Below, in pieces: positions 22,808 through 32,880 of a stretch of DNA of 43,098 nucleotides. Within the stretch, counting starts at the first letter, position 1. Each line of letters starts with the position of its first letter. A program made the translations under genes and the position numbers. Origin of the DNA: Rhizomucor pusillus. Its lineage: Eukaryota > Mucoromycota > Mucoromycetes > Mucorales > Lichtheimiaceae. The stretch spans positions 1 through 43,098 of the forward strand of contig FWWN02000355.1 in assembly GCA_900175165.2 (NCBI GenBank), given 5' to 3'. The notes beneath the pieces were generated by a model. The model saw only the letters and a list, made by a program, of their open reading frames with translations, was not told where the DNA came from and ran no database searches.

Positions 22808-23719
22808 CTTCTTGAAGCTGAGAGGACGTACAAGTGCCCTCAACCGTCTTGCAGTCAAGTGTTCCGTCGAGTTGAGCATCTCGATCTCCACTTGCGCGCG
22901 CACGCTGTTGAAGAGCCATTCATGTGCAGTATGTGCGGAAAACGATTCGCTTCGTCGGACTTGCTGACTTGCCACCATCAAGAAATGCACGAAATGTTCA
23001 TGTACGACGACAAGCAACCGGTCCAACCGCATCTACCGCAACATCAGCCACAGCAACAAGCAGACATACAACGACAACAGCCGCATAGCAGTCTATTGAG
23101 CCATGATTGTGCAACAACAACAACAACTGCGACCAGCTGCGCTCAGACCCCACCCAATTGCAGCAGCCGCGGTAGCTCACTTAGTCCTGTTTTGGATCTG
23201 GATGGGTTCGTGCACCCTCCACCTCCGATCCCGCCGAGCACCACCATGGATCCCGGTATGGTGCTATCGTTGCCAACTAGCCAGGTGATGCCTCCGCGCC
23301 TCCAAATGACCTCCATGGATGAGGATAACTGCTCTTCGCTTACTTCCTCCCCATCATCTATTGTCCACTTTGGCCAGTTCTTCCAACAACCGCCGCCGGG
23401 ACCACCCCACCATGAATACGATCTCTCCTTTGCCACCGAGCGCACTGATCATCCAGCAACAACAGCAACATCAATAAGCACACCGTTTACACTCCTTTCA
23501 CCGTTCAAACCGGACCAGATACATCCTTGCGATCAACCAATGTATCCTGTCATCGACCACGACTTGCAAACTGCATTGTGCCATCCACCGCCGCTTTCAG
23601 CAGCAGATTTTAATTGCTTCGATGTGCCAATGCAGGATTCATACGGATACGCAGAACCGGTACCCTTCCAATACACTCCATTTGTTGCTCCGAACGACGT
23701 TTCTGCGTCCATGATTTAA
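21208..23719 (+). CDS. STE12: Ste12-family transcription factor (STE domain plus two C2H2 fingers)
   Basis: Two exons (21208-21880, 21963-23719) give 809 residues. The N-terminal STE homeodomain-like DNA-binding domain (about 30-180) is clear (LKYFLATATENWPENTNIKR, SCVYWNDLFYITGTDIVRSL, KKQKVFCWYAVPHDRLFLDA). The second exon has Ser/Ala-rich sequence, a poly-Gln run (about 474-506), two C2H2 fingers (about 514-566; C-x4-C-x12-H-x3-H then C-x2-C) and a Pro/Gln-rich C-terminal region. Fingers in addition to the STE domain are typical outside Saccharomycotina. The protein is the nuclear target of the mating/filamentation MAPK pathway. The single intron (21881-21962) has a GC donor (GCAAGT); only that position restores frame. 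Tandem ATGs at 21208 and 21211 are equivalent. Confidence 0.93.
22769..22807 (+). repeat. (CAA)13 trinucleotide repeat in STE12
   Basis: Thirteen uninterrupted CAA codons extend a mixed CAG/CAA polyglutamine tract directly before the zinc fingers. Pure repeats of this length are prone to slippage, so length may vary between strains. Confidence 0.9.
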
Positions 23720-24510
23720 GTGCTGCTCATCAACCCAGTTCACTCCTTTTTTATTATTTCATCATCACCCATCATCAACATCATCAGCGAATATCCGTTA
23801 CAACACACTTTCTCTCTATGGTCCATATGCAAATCAATTCATCTCTATCCACCACCACAACCACCACCAACACTTTTCAATGTCTGGGTTCCATCTTCTT
23901 CTTATTCTTCTACTTTATTGACAGACTTTCTGCATCTATGCTTCCTTCATGTTTGGCGTGCATACTTTACATTTTTATCATTTCTCTTTCTTTCTCTCTG
24001 TTATCTCCCCTCTCCTTTCTCCCTCTCTCTCTTGCACTCTCTTTTTATCCTTACAGTATGCCCTCTAGTCAAATACTGGCCTTCTAAGTCTTTATTTTCC
24101 TTGTCTCATACCCTTTTTATTCTGCATTTTGAGAAAGAGCCGCAACAAACTCTTGTTTTCTTTTCTTTTTCCATAATTTATATGTGAATTCATATTTTCT
24201 TGTTTCAACCAATAAAAAATCAAGTAGGTACCTACGATAAAGAGCAGTGCTGTTTTATCTGATGGAATATCTGCAGATTTTAGTGAGGAAAAAACCTTTT
24301 TCAGGCTATTCCTGAAACGCAATTTTTATCAAAAGGACAGGATACATGGTCAGCCGATCGCTCGCCGATGCCGTGCCATTGGTACACAAGCGCGAGGCCA
24401 TCGAGATATCCCCTTTTTCTGTTTGTCCTTAATTATTTTGCCACGGTGATAAATTAACCTTTCTTTAACTCATCTCACTTTTGCTTGTCTCACTTTTCTT
24501 TTCAATTTAC
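23720..24510. other. Intergenic region between STE12 and the amine oxidase
   Basis: The interval is pyrimidine-rich (repeated TCTTTCTC runs) from about 23880 to 24190. It should hold the STE12 3' UTR and the oxidase promoter. I see no gene; hydrophobic translations in this stretch simply reflect the CT bias. Confidence 0.5.
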
Positions 24511-26518
24511 ATGCGCATTACATTATCGATTTTGTCTCTTGCATCGTTGCTGCTTTTGTCGCCGCCATCTATTGTACATGCCAACGTAAAAGAAAACGAC
24601 GTAATTCACACCAAAGTAGTCATTTTGGGTGCCGGAGCTGCCGGTATCTCGGCAGCAGGTACGCTGCATCGCCTGAATCAAACTGATTTTTACATTGTGG
24701 AAGCGCAATCCTTCGTTGGAGGTAACTGGTACCATCCAGAACTTCTTTAACGCGCAAAGAATCATCAACCCTCTTGCCTTTTGGAAGGTCGGGTCCAGCA
24801 TGCGCATTTTGGATCAAGTACGGTGGAGCTAGGAGCCAACTGGGTCGGTTTGCTGCTGCTACTGCTCACGTGGTAACGGTCATGGGATTCGCGTGGCTCA
24901 CCACTCTTGTTTCAATATCAAAAACAGATTTACGGGAAAGGCGCTAATCCTATATACCGGCTTGCTTCAACACATGGTCTGATGACGGCACCGAACGACA
25001 AGAGCGACGTTGCATTTTTTGATGACTATGGGCCTGTTCCTGAATCTCAAGGCCGAGTGATCTACGACCAACTGGGTAATATTATGAAAGATATGGTCCT
25101 GTATGCAGGTATATAAAGACATTTTAAGTTCTGGGCGGATATTCTTGGGCTTATATTTTAGATCGGGATGTTTGTTAATTTCGCTTTTTCAAGAAAAAAG
25201 GATGGCTAGGCACCAAGTAGACTTGTCGAGCAGGGCCGCGCTGGAGCTCCTTGGGTGGCAACCAGATACATCGCTGAAACAAGCCGTCGAGTACTTTGCA
25301 CTAGACTGGGAATTGGCAGAGCCGCCCGAAGTATCCTCGTTGGATTATGCGACGGGCACCTCCGACATGACAGTCGGTAGTTTCCCATTTGGCAATGAAT
25401 TCGTGGTTGACCATCGGTAAGACTGTTTACCTAGCGATGAGCTTTATCTGACATTCTATCTTAGCGGATTCAATTATATCTTGAAACAAGAAGCTAGTTC
25501 ATTCTTGGACGAGGAGGACTCTAGAGTGTTACTGAACACAGTCGTAGAAAAAATCATTTACGACGATGCAGGTGTCACAGTCATTACAAACAAAGGTCAC
25601 AAGATAATTGCAGATTATGCAATTTGCACATTTTCGCAAGTAAACAATATAGCGTCATGTTGCAATGTACACGCATGTCGCTTACATGGACTGTCGCGCA
25701 CCCACACAGTCTAGGTGTTTTGCAGAGCAATTCCGTTGAATTCGTGCCGCGATTTCCTGACTGGAAGCGGGAAGCCTTGCAGAGTTTCCACATGGCTACT
25801 TATACAAAGATATTCCTTAGATTCAAGGAAAAGTTTTGGGCAGATTGGCAGGTAGCCGTATATATCCAATTTGGAAACGCCGGGGTACATGATCTGTTGT
25901 CAGATACTAACAGAAATGGGTTTTTGCAATCCACATGCATGACAGTTCGCCTTGTATGCAAACAATGGCACACGGCAGAGTGGTTACTATACTGTGTGGC
26001 AGAATCTGAATGCACCCGGCTACGTGAATATCCGTGGAAGCAAAGACGACAACATCTTGATGGTGACTGTCACTTATAAGGAGTCAGAACGAATTGAGCG
26101 CATGCTAGACACGGACGTTGCAAAGGAGATTGTCGACGTCTTGCAGACCATGTTTCCCAAGATCAACGTTCCTATGCCGATAGATATCCTCATACCTCGC
26201 TGGCGAAATAATCCATTATTCCGTGGATCTTATTCAAATTGGCCTATTGGCATGCTAACCGAGCACCACGACAATATGCGGGCACCGTTGCCTCAGCAGT
26301 CAGCTCAACCTCGACTTTGGTTTGCGGGCGAAGCAATGTCTCAGGATTATTACGGTTACTTGCACGGAGCATGGATTGAGGGCCAAAAGACAGCAAGGAA
26401 GATCATGGACTGCATATCGAAGGCATGCAAGACGCAGGTCTACTTTGAATACGTGACAGGCTGCCAGGGTACAGCAAAACCGACGTTCAGATTCCAAAGA
26501 CAACAGGATGGATATTAG
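24511..26518 (+). CDS. Secreted-type FAD-dependent amine (polyamine) oxidase
   Basis: Seven exons: 24511-24721, 24788-24843, 24928-25108, 25194-25416, 25465-25635, 25710-25851 and 25946-26518, giving 518 residues. A hydrophobic N-terminus (1-24, ending IVHA) looks like a signal peptide. The FAD-binding Rossmann motif is VVILGAGAAGISAA (Gly40, Gly42, Gly45), followed by E-A-x4-GGR and VELGANW. The C-terminal FAD motif is LWFAGEAMSQDYYGYLHGAW. This matches flavin monoamine/polyamine oxidases, which oxidise spermine, spermidine or acetylated forms and release peroxide. Intron 5 (25636-25709) has a GC donor; intron 2 starts GTCGGT, a weak donor chosen because it restores the conserved ANW-x3-G-x-NPI alignment. 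Intron 4 is only 48 nt. Substrate is not determinable here. Confidence 0.88.
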
Positions 26519-26703
26519 AAGCCTCTAAATCGTTCTTTTTTGCTTCATTCATACATTAGGAGGTTCTAAATATATACGTGCGATGAAAAGAAAAAAAAAC
26601 AGTAAGACGTAAAGATTAGTGACTACGGGGACAAGTAGAGAGAAAGAGAGAAAAATCAAAAAATAGAAACAGAACCATTCTGAAGATAAGAGAGCTTGTT
26701 TGC

Positions 26704-28040
26704 TTAAGCGTTAGCGGGCTTGCGAGCGACAAAGAAGAACATGGGAGTAAACAGGCCCTTCTTGGCACCTTCAACGAGCGCATCAGCAGCAGTTTCCAAG
26801 ACGCGCTGGGTCTCCACAGTGCCCTTGGGAGCCAAACCAATCTTCTCAAGGACACGGCAAACGTTGGTGGTAGTAAAGCGACCGAGCTTGGTCATGGCAA
26901 TGGTAGTAACAACGTCGCGCAAGGTCTGGCACTTGCGAATGTCACCTTCCAAGGGGTAGTACCAAGTGATCTGGTCACCCATATTTGCCAAATCCTCGTG
27001 CATCTCGATTTCGAAACCGACGTTCTTCAATGCTTGCAAGCATTCCGCGATAGGGCGCATCTTGGGGATACCGTTACCCAATTCAATGCCGTGGGCGATA
27101 CGTCTGTGCTCAGGGTTGGACTCATCGTACTTTTCAGTCATGCACCATTCATAGCAGCCGAACTTGGCACCGGGCTTGAGTACACGGAAGATTTCACCAT
27201 AGACACCTTCAAAGGTAGGAGCGTGGCAGGTAGCTTCGATGGCATAGGCAGCATCCAGGGTATTGTCTTCAAACGGGATTTCCATAAAGTTGCCCTGTGC
27301 GGACCCAATTAGCTTCCTGTACGTTTCACAACGGTTATTGACAAGCATGTGAGCTTATACAGTACCTTGATAAAGTTTGTCTGCTCAGAGAGACCCTGCT
27401 TGGCAGCATAGTAGGTAGCACGCTGAACCTGGTAGGCATTGTTGTTAAGGCCAGTGACGTGAGCGCCAGTGAATTCTGCAATCTCACGAGCAGGGCCACC
27501 TATACACACAGACAAACCCTCGTAAGCAACCCTGTCTTTCCTGCCGTATCAATGCAAGGGGATACATACCGACACCACATCCAAGATCCAAAACCTTCAT
27601 ACCGCGCTTGATACCAGTATTGGCAGCCAAGTAGTGTTCGTGGCGTGCAATCGCGCGGAAGAATTCCTCACCGGGGTAATAACGGCAAAAGTGGAAACTG
27701 CCACCCCAACCTGCGCGGTACCTGGCTCGTTAGTTATACCTGAACACGCGCAAATGTCAAACACTACAATATTTTTACCGTATTCATAAAAGTCAGTGGC
27801 CAAGTTGTAGTAGGAGTTGACCAGTTGGGTGTAGCTATCCAGACGCTTTGCCTCATCTTCCTTGGTCTCGCTGCTGGATTCCTTCCACATCTTGAGATAG
27901 GTATCGGTGGCCACGTTGTGGACTTCAGCGTTCTTGGATGCCAAGTTGGCCAAGAGACCAGTCTTAATCTTGTCACCGTGGAGGGCCTTGGCAAAGGCAA
28001 TGTCTTCAGAGTGTTGAGCTGAGAGAGCGTTCGAGACCAT
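26704..28040 (-). CDS. ERG6: Sterol 24-C-methyltransferase (ERG6)
   Basis: Four exons: 28040-27779, 27710-27570, 27499-27366 and 27294-26704, giving 375 residues, the normal length for this enzyme. It methylates C-24 of zymosterol or lanosterol using S-adenosylmethionine in ergosterol synthesis, at the ER and lipid droplets. Signature sequences are [18 protein letters not shown] (sterol-binding region I) and the SAM motif [16 protein letters not shown] (about 127-142), followed by EATCHAP and [18 protein letters not shown]. Codon use is strongly C-ending at degenerate sites, suggesting high expression. It converges with the oxidase, 185 bp between stops. Identification is certain; the nearest intron signals are all GT-AG. 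Confidence 0.97.
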
Positions 28041-28671
28041 GTTGAATAGATGGATGGAAAGGAAAACGGGACGAAAGGTTTAAAGGGGAGTTTCCCTCTC
28101 AAGTATTATCTGGGCGTCGAGTCGGGGTTGTCCTCGTAACACGAAAACCAGTGGCTTGCTGTCAGAGCTGCCGTGCCCATCGGTGTCAGATTCCTGCTAT
28201 GTGATGGTCAGGGAAACTTAGACAGATAGGAGCCCAAATGATGGTAATAAGATCCTAGATTTCAGTGAGACACATGCTGCTGGCGCACAACTAGTTTCTT
28301 GGCTGCAGAGCAAGAAAAATGCGCAGCTGTCGTAGGAATCAGCTGCACTGGTTCGCGCGGACCGTTCGGCGCCCGACGCATATCCATAATGGCGTGCTCG
28401 CTCCTTCTGACAGCTCCCCCTGCGTTGCCCAAAAACGCGGCTTCTGATGAAAGTATCGAAAGGGTATAGATTCACTTACTTTGCTGAATACGTGAACAGC
28501 TGCTCTTGAAAGCGGCAATGTGTATAGGATGGGGCCGAATGAGTAACTGAATTTACGCTTGCTTGGACAGACAGTATTCAGTAACTGGTACTATACAGCA
28601 TATTCATATCAAAAGTTCGCTGAATACATCACAATTTTTTAATACGGCATTTTCACTTAGGTCGAGCTCTT
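28041..28671. promoter_or_regulatory. ERG6 upstream region
   Basis: About 630 bp without a credible gene, lying 5' of ERG6 and therefore its likely promoter. I looked for a sterol-response element and did not find a convincing match. Short frames on the minus strand (28218-28475) show no family features. Confidence 0.4.
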
Positions 28672-28677
28672 TGGCTG

Positions 28678-28917
28678 TCAACATGTAGGCGAAGTCATTT
28701 CGCCTGTATGGGCATTTTCTCCTATTATTTCATCATCTTCATAATATCTCTTTGCAAGAAAAGGTACCTTCCCGGTATCATCACCGATGAAATAAACCAT
28801 CGCTTGATTATTCCTTAGTTCTTCTAGTGACTTATGCTTCATATCATCGTAAGATAAATCAAAAGTGTTCTGATATGCGTCTTTTTGTAGAAAAAAAAAG
28901 CACTGAAGTGCAGCCAA
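28678..28917 (-). other. Orphan AT-rich reading frame downstream of tRNA-Gln
   Basis: A 79-codon frame whose last 65 or so residues look protein-like: FDLSYDDMKHKSLEELR, MVYFIGDDTGKVPFLAKRYY and an acidic EDDEIIGENAH tail. The first dozen residues, including a run of Phe from a poly-T stretch, look non-coding, so the real piece could be a terminal exon starting near an AG at 28888-28890. No family recognised. It is more AT-rich than the genes around it. It may be a captured exon or a transposon fragment. Confidence 0.3.
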
Positions 28918-28985
28918 TTAACGCAGCAAAAATAATCGGGGCCTTTCGGGCCGAAACGCCGACCAATCGAAGTGGCAAAAGAGAA

Positions 28986-29057
28986 GGTCGTACCGAGAAT
29001 CGAACTCGGATTGTTGGATTCAAAGTCCAAAGTGATAACCGATTACACCATACGACC
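28986..29057 (-). tRNA. tRNA-Gln (anticodon UUG)
   Basis: A 72-nt cloverleaf read on the minus strand. The acceptor stem GGTCGTA pairs with TACGACC. The A box covers the D arm (TGGTGTAATCGG), the anticodon stem-loop is TTGGA-CTTTGAA-TCCAA with UUG at the anticodon, and the B box is GTTCGATTC in a perfect CCGAG/CTCGG T stem. There is no intron. A short T4 run (complement of 28977-28980) follows and could serve as a minimal RNA polymerase III terminator. Confidence 0.96.
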
Positions 29058-29113
29058 AGGTCGTTGGTGAAAATTCTCAATTTTAAATAAGTCAGCAGTG
29101 CAAAAATCGAAAA

Positions 29114-29127
29114 AAGTCACGTGACTT
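29114..29127. promoter_or_regulatory. 14-bp palindrome with CACGTG core upstream of the tRNA
   Basis: AAGTCACGTGACTT is its own reverse complement and contains the GTCACGTGAC form preferred by fungal bHLH factors such as Cbf1/Tye7. It ends 57 bp upstream of the tRNA-Gln 5' end. Confidence 0.5.
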
Positions 29128-30240
29128 GAGCATATTTTGCCATTTTTAAGTGCTTCAATTAATATAAATCCTGCTTTTACTGAATCTTCCAAACATGTAT
29201 GTCCTTGTTAACCTTAATAATTATTTACAGGTTTTATACATTACCAAGTTCTCCTCATAAATGGCTTATCTCCAGTCATATAAATTTATTGGACAGACGA
29301 TCAAGAGGATATAAGATTGCCTGTTTTGGAATCGGAGCGTAAATTTGTTGCGACGTCAATAGCCAGGCCCAGAGCCAGCTCTGGCTATTTGCATACCCCC
29401 TCTTGCAACCCCTCTTCAAACACCCCAAGTCATGCTGAGGACCTAAAGACTGAAGGAATTAGCGGGTGTGTGCGAGCTGCATCCACAGAAACAGCAATTT
29501 CACAAGACCTTCAAACGACACGGAATTCTTGACTGAATCTAGTGAAGCATGCAGAGTGGGCTTCTGCGAACGGCTTCTCCTTGTATACTGTCAGAAGTAA
29601 ACTTCCGGCGATAAAAGAGTCCTAACTTGGCTTGCAATCACCAAGTTCAACCGCACAACCAAGGCAAAAATTAAGCCCACGCATTACTTTGCTGATACTG
29701 TTGTATGTATGAAAAGGTTGGTGGTGTACAAATAGCCGGGCGCTATCTTTAAGACCATCAAAACCTCCTTGACAGCGTGCATATCCGCTGACATCGCTGC
29801 GAAAGATGAATGGTTGCAATTTTACTCGTCAAGCTGCATTCTGCTTTTTACTAATGGATTTTAGGCTCACCGACAGCTTGACTCTTGCTATTAGTGCCGG
29901 TGACAAGCAGCGCATATATTCAGACGACATCTTATGCCTTTATTCCTTGGCCAAGCATAATTACGTTATCTTTCATGGAATGGAAGAAGTGGCCACATCA
30001 AAGAATAAGCAAAAATAGGATGAAATCAAGTTGGGAAAGCAACTGCAATTCGCTTTGAATAAACTCGCTCTAAACATATGCGACTTTGAAGCAGCTCCCT
30101 AACTCTTTAAAAGGACACCATGCGAATATGTATAGTATGGAATTGGGCTACAATGGCGGGTGTATCGTCTGGTGAAAACTGCACAGCTTGATTTTCCCAT
30201 AAATGCCAGGGACGACCTATTACTTGTACCGGTAGTTATG
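29128..30240. other. Intergenic sequence between the tRNA and the retroelement relic
   Basis: No gene that I can defend. A near-perfect hairpin (CCAGAGC/GCTCTGG around a CA loop) lies at 29369-29384. A 70-codon frame at 29806-30018 has a coding-like middle (LTLAISAGDKQRIYSDDILC) but no recognisable family. These pieces may belong to the same decayed element as the relic that follows. Confidence 0.35.
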
Positions 30241-30289
30241 GAGGGAATGTTACAGCTGGAAGTAACAGCTACCGTCGCTCAAATTGACG

Positions 30290-30770
30290 AGCTGTGCGAT
30301 GGATAGTCTCCATCGAAGACTATGACTTCGAGATGGAATTTCGCGCAGGAAGACAAAACGGTAATGCTGATGGTATCACCAATCCGAGACCTTGAAGCCC
30401 GAGGCTAAAGGAGCTGAGGACAACGACCGCCATCAGAACTATCTACTTCTGTATGGCATTCAAAAAAAAAGAAACCCGTGTTTGAGGTTGCAATTGAAGG
30501 CGGATATGATCCAGAGTGGTGCGTCAATGTCTACAATTACCTCACGAAGTAGCAATATCCACCACACTTTTTTTTTGAGAAGGAGCGACAAGCGTTGCGA
30601 AAGACTGCACGATGCCAGCATGCACGAGGCGGGGCATTAATTGTCTACAGGGACAATGGGAAAGAAGAGACGCAGAAATACGCTCGAAAGTGTGAATTTA
30701 AGCAGGATGTAGAAGTAGCGAAACTGATTGAAGATACTCTTGAAGCTTATTCACACCTCCTATAACCCTG
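30290..30770 (+). mobile_element. Decayed Ty3/gypsy retrotransposon fragment (RNase H end to integrase start)
   Basis: From 30297 the translation RWIVSIEDYDFEMEFRAGRQ followed by NGNADGIT matches the C-terminal end of the Ty3/gypsy RNase H domain (RW-x-L-x-E-[YF]-D-F-x-I-x-[YH]-R-x-G-x-x-N-x-x-A-D-x-[IL]-[ST]). From 30481, in a shifted frame, YNYLTK, then QYPPHF and ERQALRKTA in further frames, resemble the linker before the integrase zinc finger. Frames shift at least twice and a TAG interrupts, so it is a dead relic. No long terminal repeats were found by eye. The boundaries are approximate. Confidence 0.6.
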
Positions 30771-30955
30771 TACATTCCATCATCTTTGACCCGAGTGAAT
30801 ATTGTTGGAGTAACTATTTTACTCAGGAAGAGCTCAACGAAACCGAGAGTTATAATGCAATCGTTCTGAGCAATTTGCCAAATCATTTTCGGATAATGTC
30901 AGGCACGAACGGTTTATCAACATCGGCTAAGTTCTGATCACCATATTTCGCGTAG

Positions 30956-31210
30956 CTCACGGTTGAAGAGATCGATGCTCAGCTCCGAGCAAACTATATC
31001 TTTTCATTCGACAAACCTGATCCGCGGGCGGCCCAGAGAACGATACAAGACGTCGTTGCTATGTATCAATACAGATTCTTCCCAGAAAGAAGAGAAAGCG
31101 AATCCGATTATCTTTCGTCTGTCTGGAGATTGATCCGTTCATGCTTGATCATAAAAAAACAAAGCTTTCCTCGTGAATATCACAACAGACTACTAAGCAT
31201 GTCCTGCTAA
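30956..31210 (+). other. Orphan open frame, possibly an exon or retroelement remnant
   Basis: A start-less frame of 84 codons, opened by a TAG that doubles as a splice-acceptor-like sequence, ends with TAA. The middle looks protein-like (DPRAAQRTIQDVVAMYQYRF then ESESDYLSSVWRLIRSC), with alternating charged and aromatic residues. I recognise no family. It follows the gypsy relic directly, so it could be part of that element or a captured exon. Confidence 0.25.
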
Positions 31211-31851
31211 ATCTCATTTATTATTTAAGCGGTATCGATAGTAAAACATCCAACGAGCGGTGCAACATTGCAAGGCGGCCAGCGGGTCTCGGACGCATGG
31301 CCAGAAAGCACCGAGGACCAATGTCACATATGATATTTTCCTGCGGCGATCTTGAGTTAGGTTGGTCTGAAACTGGCAATTGAGGACGAGGAACCAAAAG
31401 AAAAGAAATGAACGAAGGGTTCCTCAAAGTGCCTGGCAATGAACGTTCTTTGTGGCTACGTCTGTCGTGTATCACGTACGACACGGTTTCCCCTTCACCA
31501 ACAAATGCAGATTTCATGCACCAGCAGCTAACACCCAACATGTAACAAATTTATGCTGCAAGGTCCTTAATGACCCAAACGATCGATCATTTACATGGTA
31601 CTAATAATGTACCGATCACGTCCATTTGAAGTGCGACTCGAAATCACTAACGTGATTCAGTCGTTAATTTTAGCCATATCCAATTTTATATAAATATAAC
31701 CCCATTTCCCCTCTCCCTCTCCCTCCATCTTTATCGACATCCAACAAAAGCCATTCAGTGGTCCTAACAATCTATATAAATTTTCAGACTATCGAATCAA
31801 AGCTGCTGTCGCGTATTTCACATTACACCGAGATCGGTCCGACCTGATATT

Positions 31852-32232
31852 ATGTCAACTTATACCTCACCATCTTCATGTTCTTCTCAGTCTAGAAAAA
31901 GAAGAACACCGTCTTCACCCGATCATAATATATCCTCTGTCGAAAGGATCTTCTTTTAGATGTTGTAATACGTGCTTGCTTAGGGTGATGCGTTCGATGC
32001 GCTATCTTTCTGCAATACAGTACTGGATCCAATGATAGTAAATACGACAGTCTATACAGCTTTTTGCTTACAGTTGCGCATAAATTACAGTCTAATTCGG
32101 TTGCTCATAATAAAGAAGCAAGAAAAAAGACGCGTCGACATTATCATGCGGCTGGATCAGATGGCGGAATATGTAGATCGCTACCAGAAAAATATAGTCC
32201 ATCGGTTCGAATACGCCTTAGCAGGGCATTGA
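31852..32232 (+). CDS. Possible small spliced gene of unknown function
   Basis: Three in-phase exons (31852-31938, 31984-32037, 32116-32232) would encode 85 residues. The N-terminus is Ser/Thr-rich with a basic patch (SRKRRTPSSP). The middle reads GDAFDALSFCNTVLDPMI and the C-terminus is an amphipathic helix with LDQMAEYVDRYQKNIVHRF. In support, a TATATAAATATAA box at about 31686 is followed by a CT-rich block and an ATG about 165 bp downstream, like a normal promoter. Against it, the first donor (GTCGAA) is weak and no family is recognised. The helical C-terminal half suggests a small coiled-coil subunit of some complex; I do not name one. Confidence 0.4.
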
Positions 32233-32793
32233 TGCATGCGTAGCAAAACCAAGGTAAGGGAGGCAGACACCAAAAATACTCCACATCCTAGCTACAAACA
32301 TTGATAACGGCTTGCGTTCGAATCAGCTATGACTGCTGCGGAGATCTACCCAGAAATGCTTTATTTTTTATGACCTCAATAATAATAATAATTAAGATCC
32401 AAAATCCATAAGATGAACTATCGTATTCCACTTGTGTCGAGCAGAGAAGTCAGTAAGGTTACCAACACCGAGCAGGAGAGAACTGCTACGCCTCGCATGA
32501 AGTGAAACTTGCTTAGCAGCTGCAATACTATGGTTTGGATAGTATGATCAGTTAATTATTTGCTTGTGAAGATGGTATGTAAATACCTCGCCTCTCTATG
32601 ACAATCTACACCGTCAGTAAGTGTTCAGTGAAATGTCCGACAGCGAACGTTGTGCTTGGAAGATCATTCTATTCGAACCGTCCATGAATCGACAAGTAAA
32701 CGGGTCATAACAGCCATCCGGTAACCTAACAATAAGTACATATTATATGACAAATTGATACGATATACAAGAGTTCGACGGCTGTCCTGCATC
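32233..32793. other. AT-rich intergenic sequence upstream of FES1
   Basis: No gene seen. An AAT trinucleotide run lies near 32379-32394. Confidence 0.45.
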
Positions 32794-32806
32794 TTCTCGA
32801 ATTTTC
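32794..32806. promoter_or_regulatory. Perfect three-unit heat-shock element before FES1
   Basis: TTCTCGAATTTTC fits TTCnnGAAnnTTC exactly, the binding site of an Hsf1 trimer. It ends 74 bp before the FES1 start codon. Fes1 is a known Hsf1-regulated co-chaperone in yeast, which makes the site likely to be functional. Confidence 0.7.
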
Positions 32807-32880
32807 TATGACTATTTTTTTTGGCTGTGCATGAAAGTCCTCTTCTTCGATCACCACTTTCCTTTTTTAACACTTATATC

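Noticed and set aside
22454..23032. A 192-codon minus-strand frame with a poly-Leu stretch opposite STE12
   Set aside because: It is the complement of the CAA/CAG repeat and zinc-finger codons; STE12 on the plus strand explains the region.
23614..24187. Two hydrophobic frames after STE12
   Set aside because: These come from pyrimidine-rich 3' UTR and promoter sequence; no motif or consistent start supports them.
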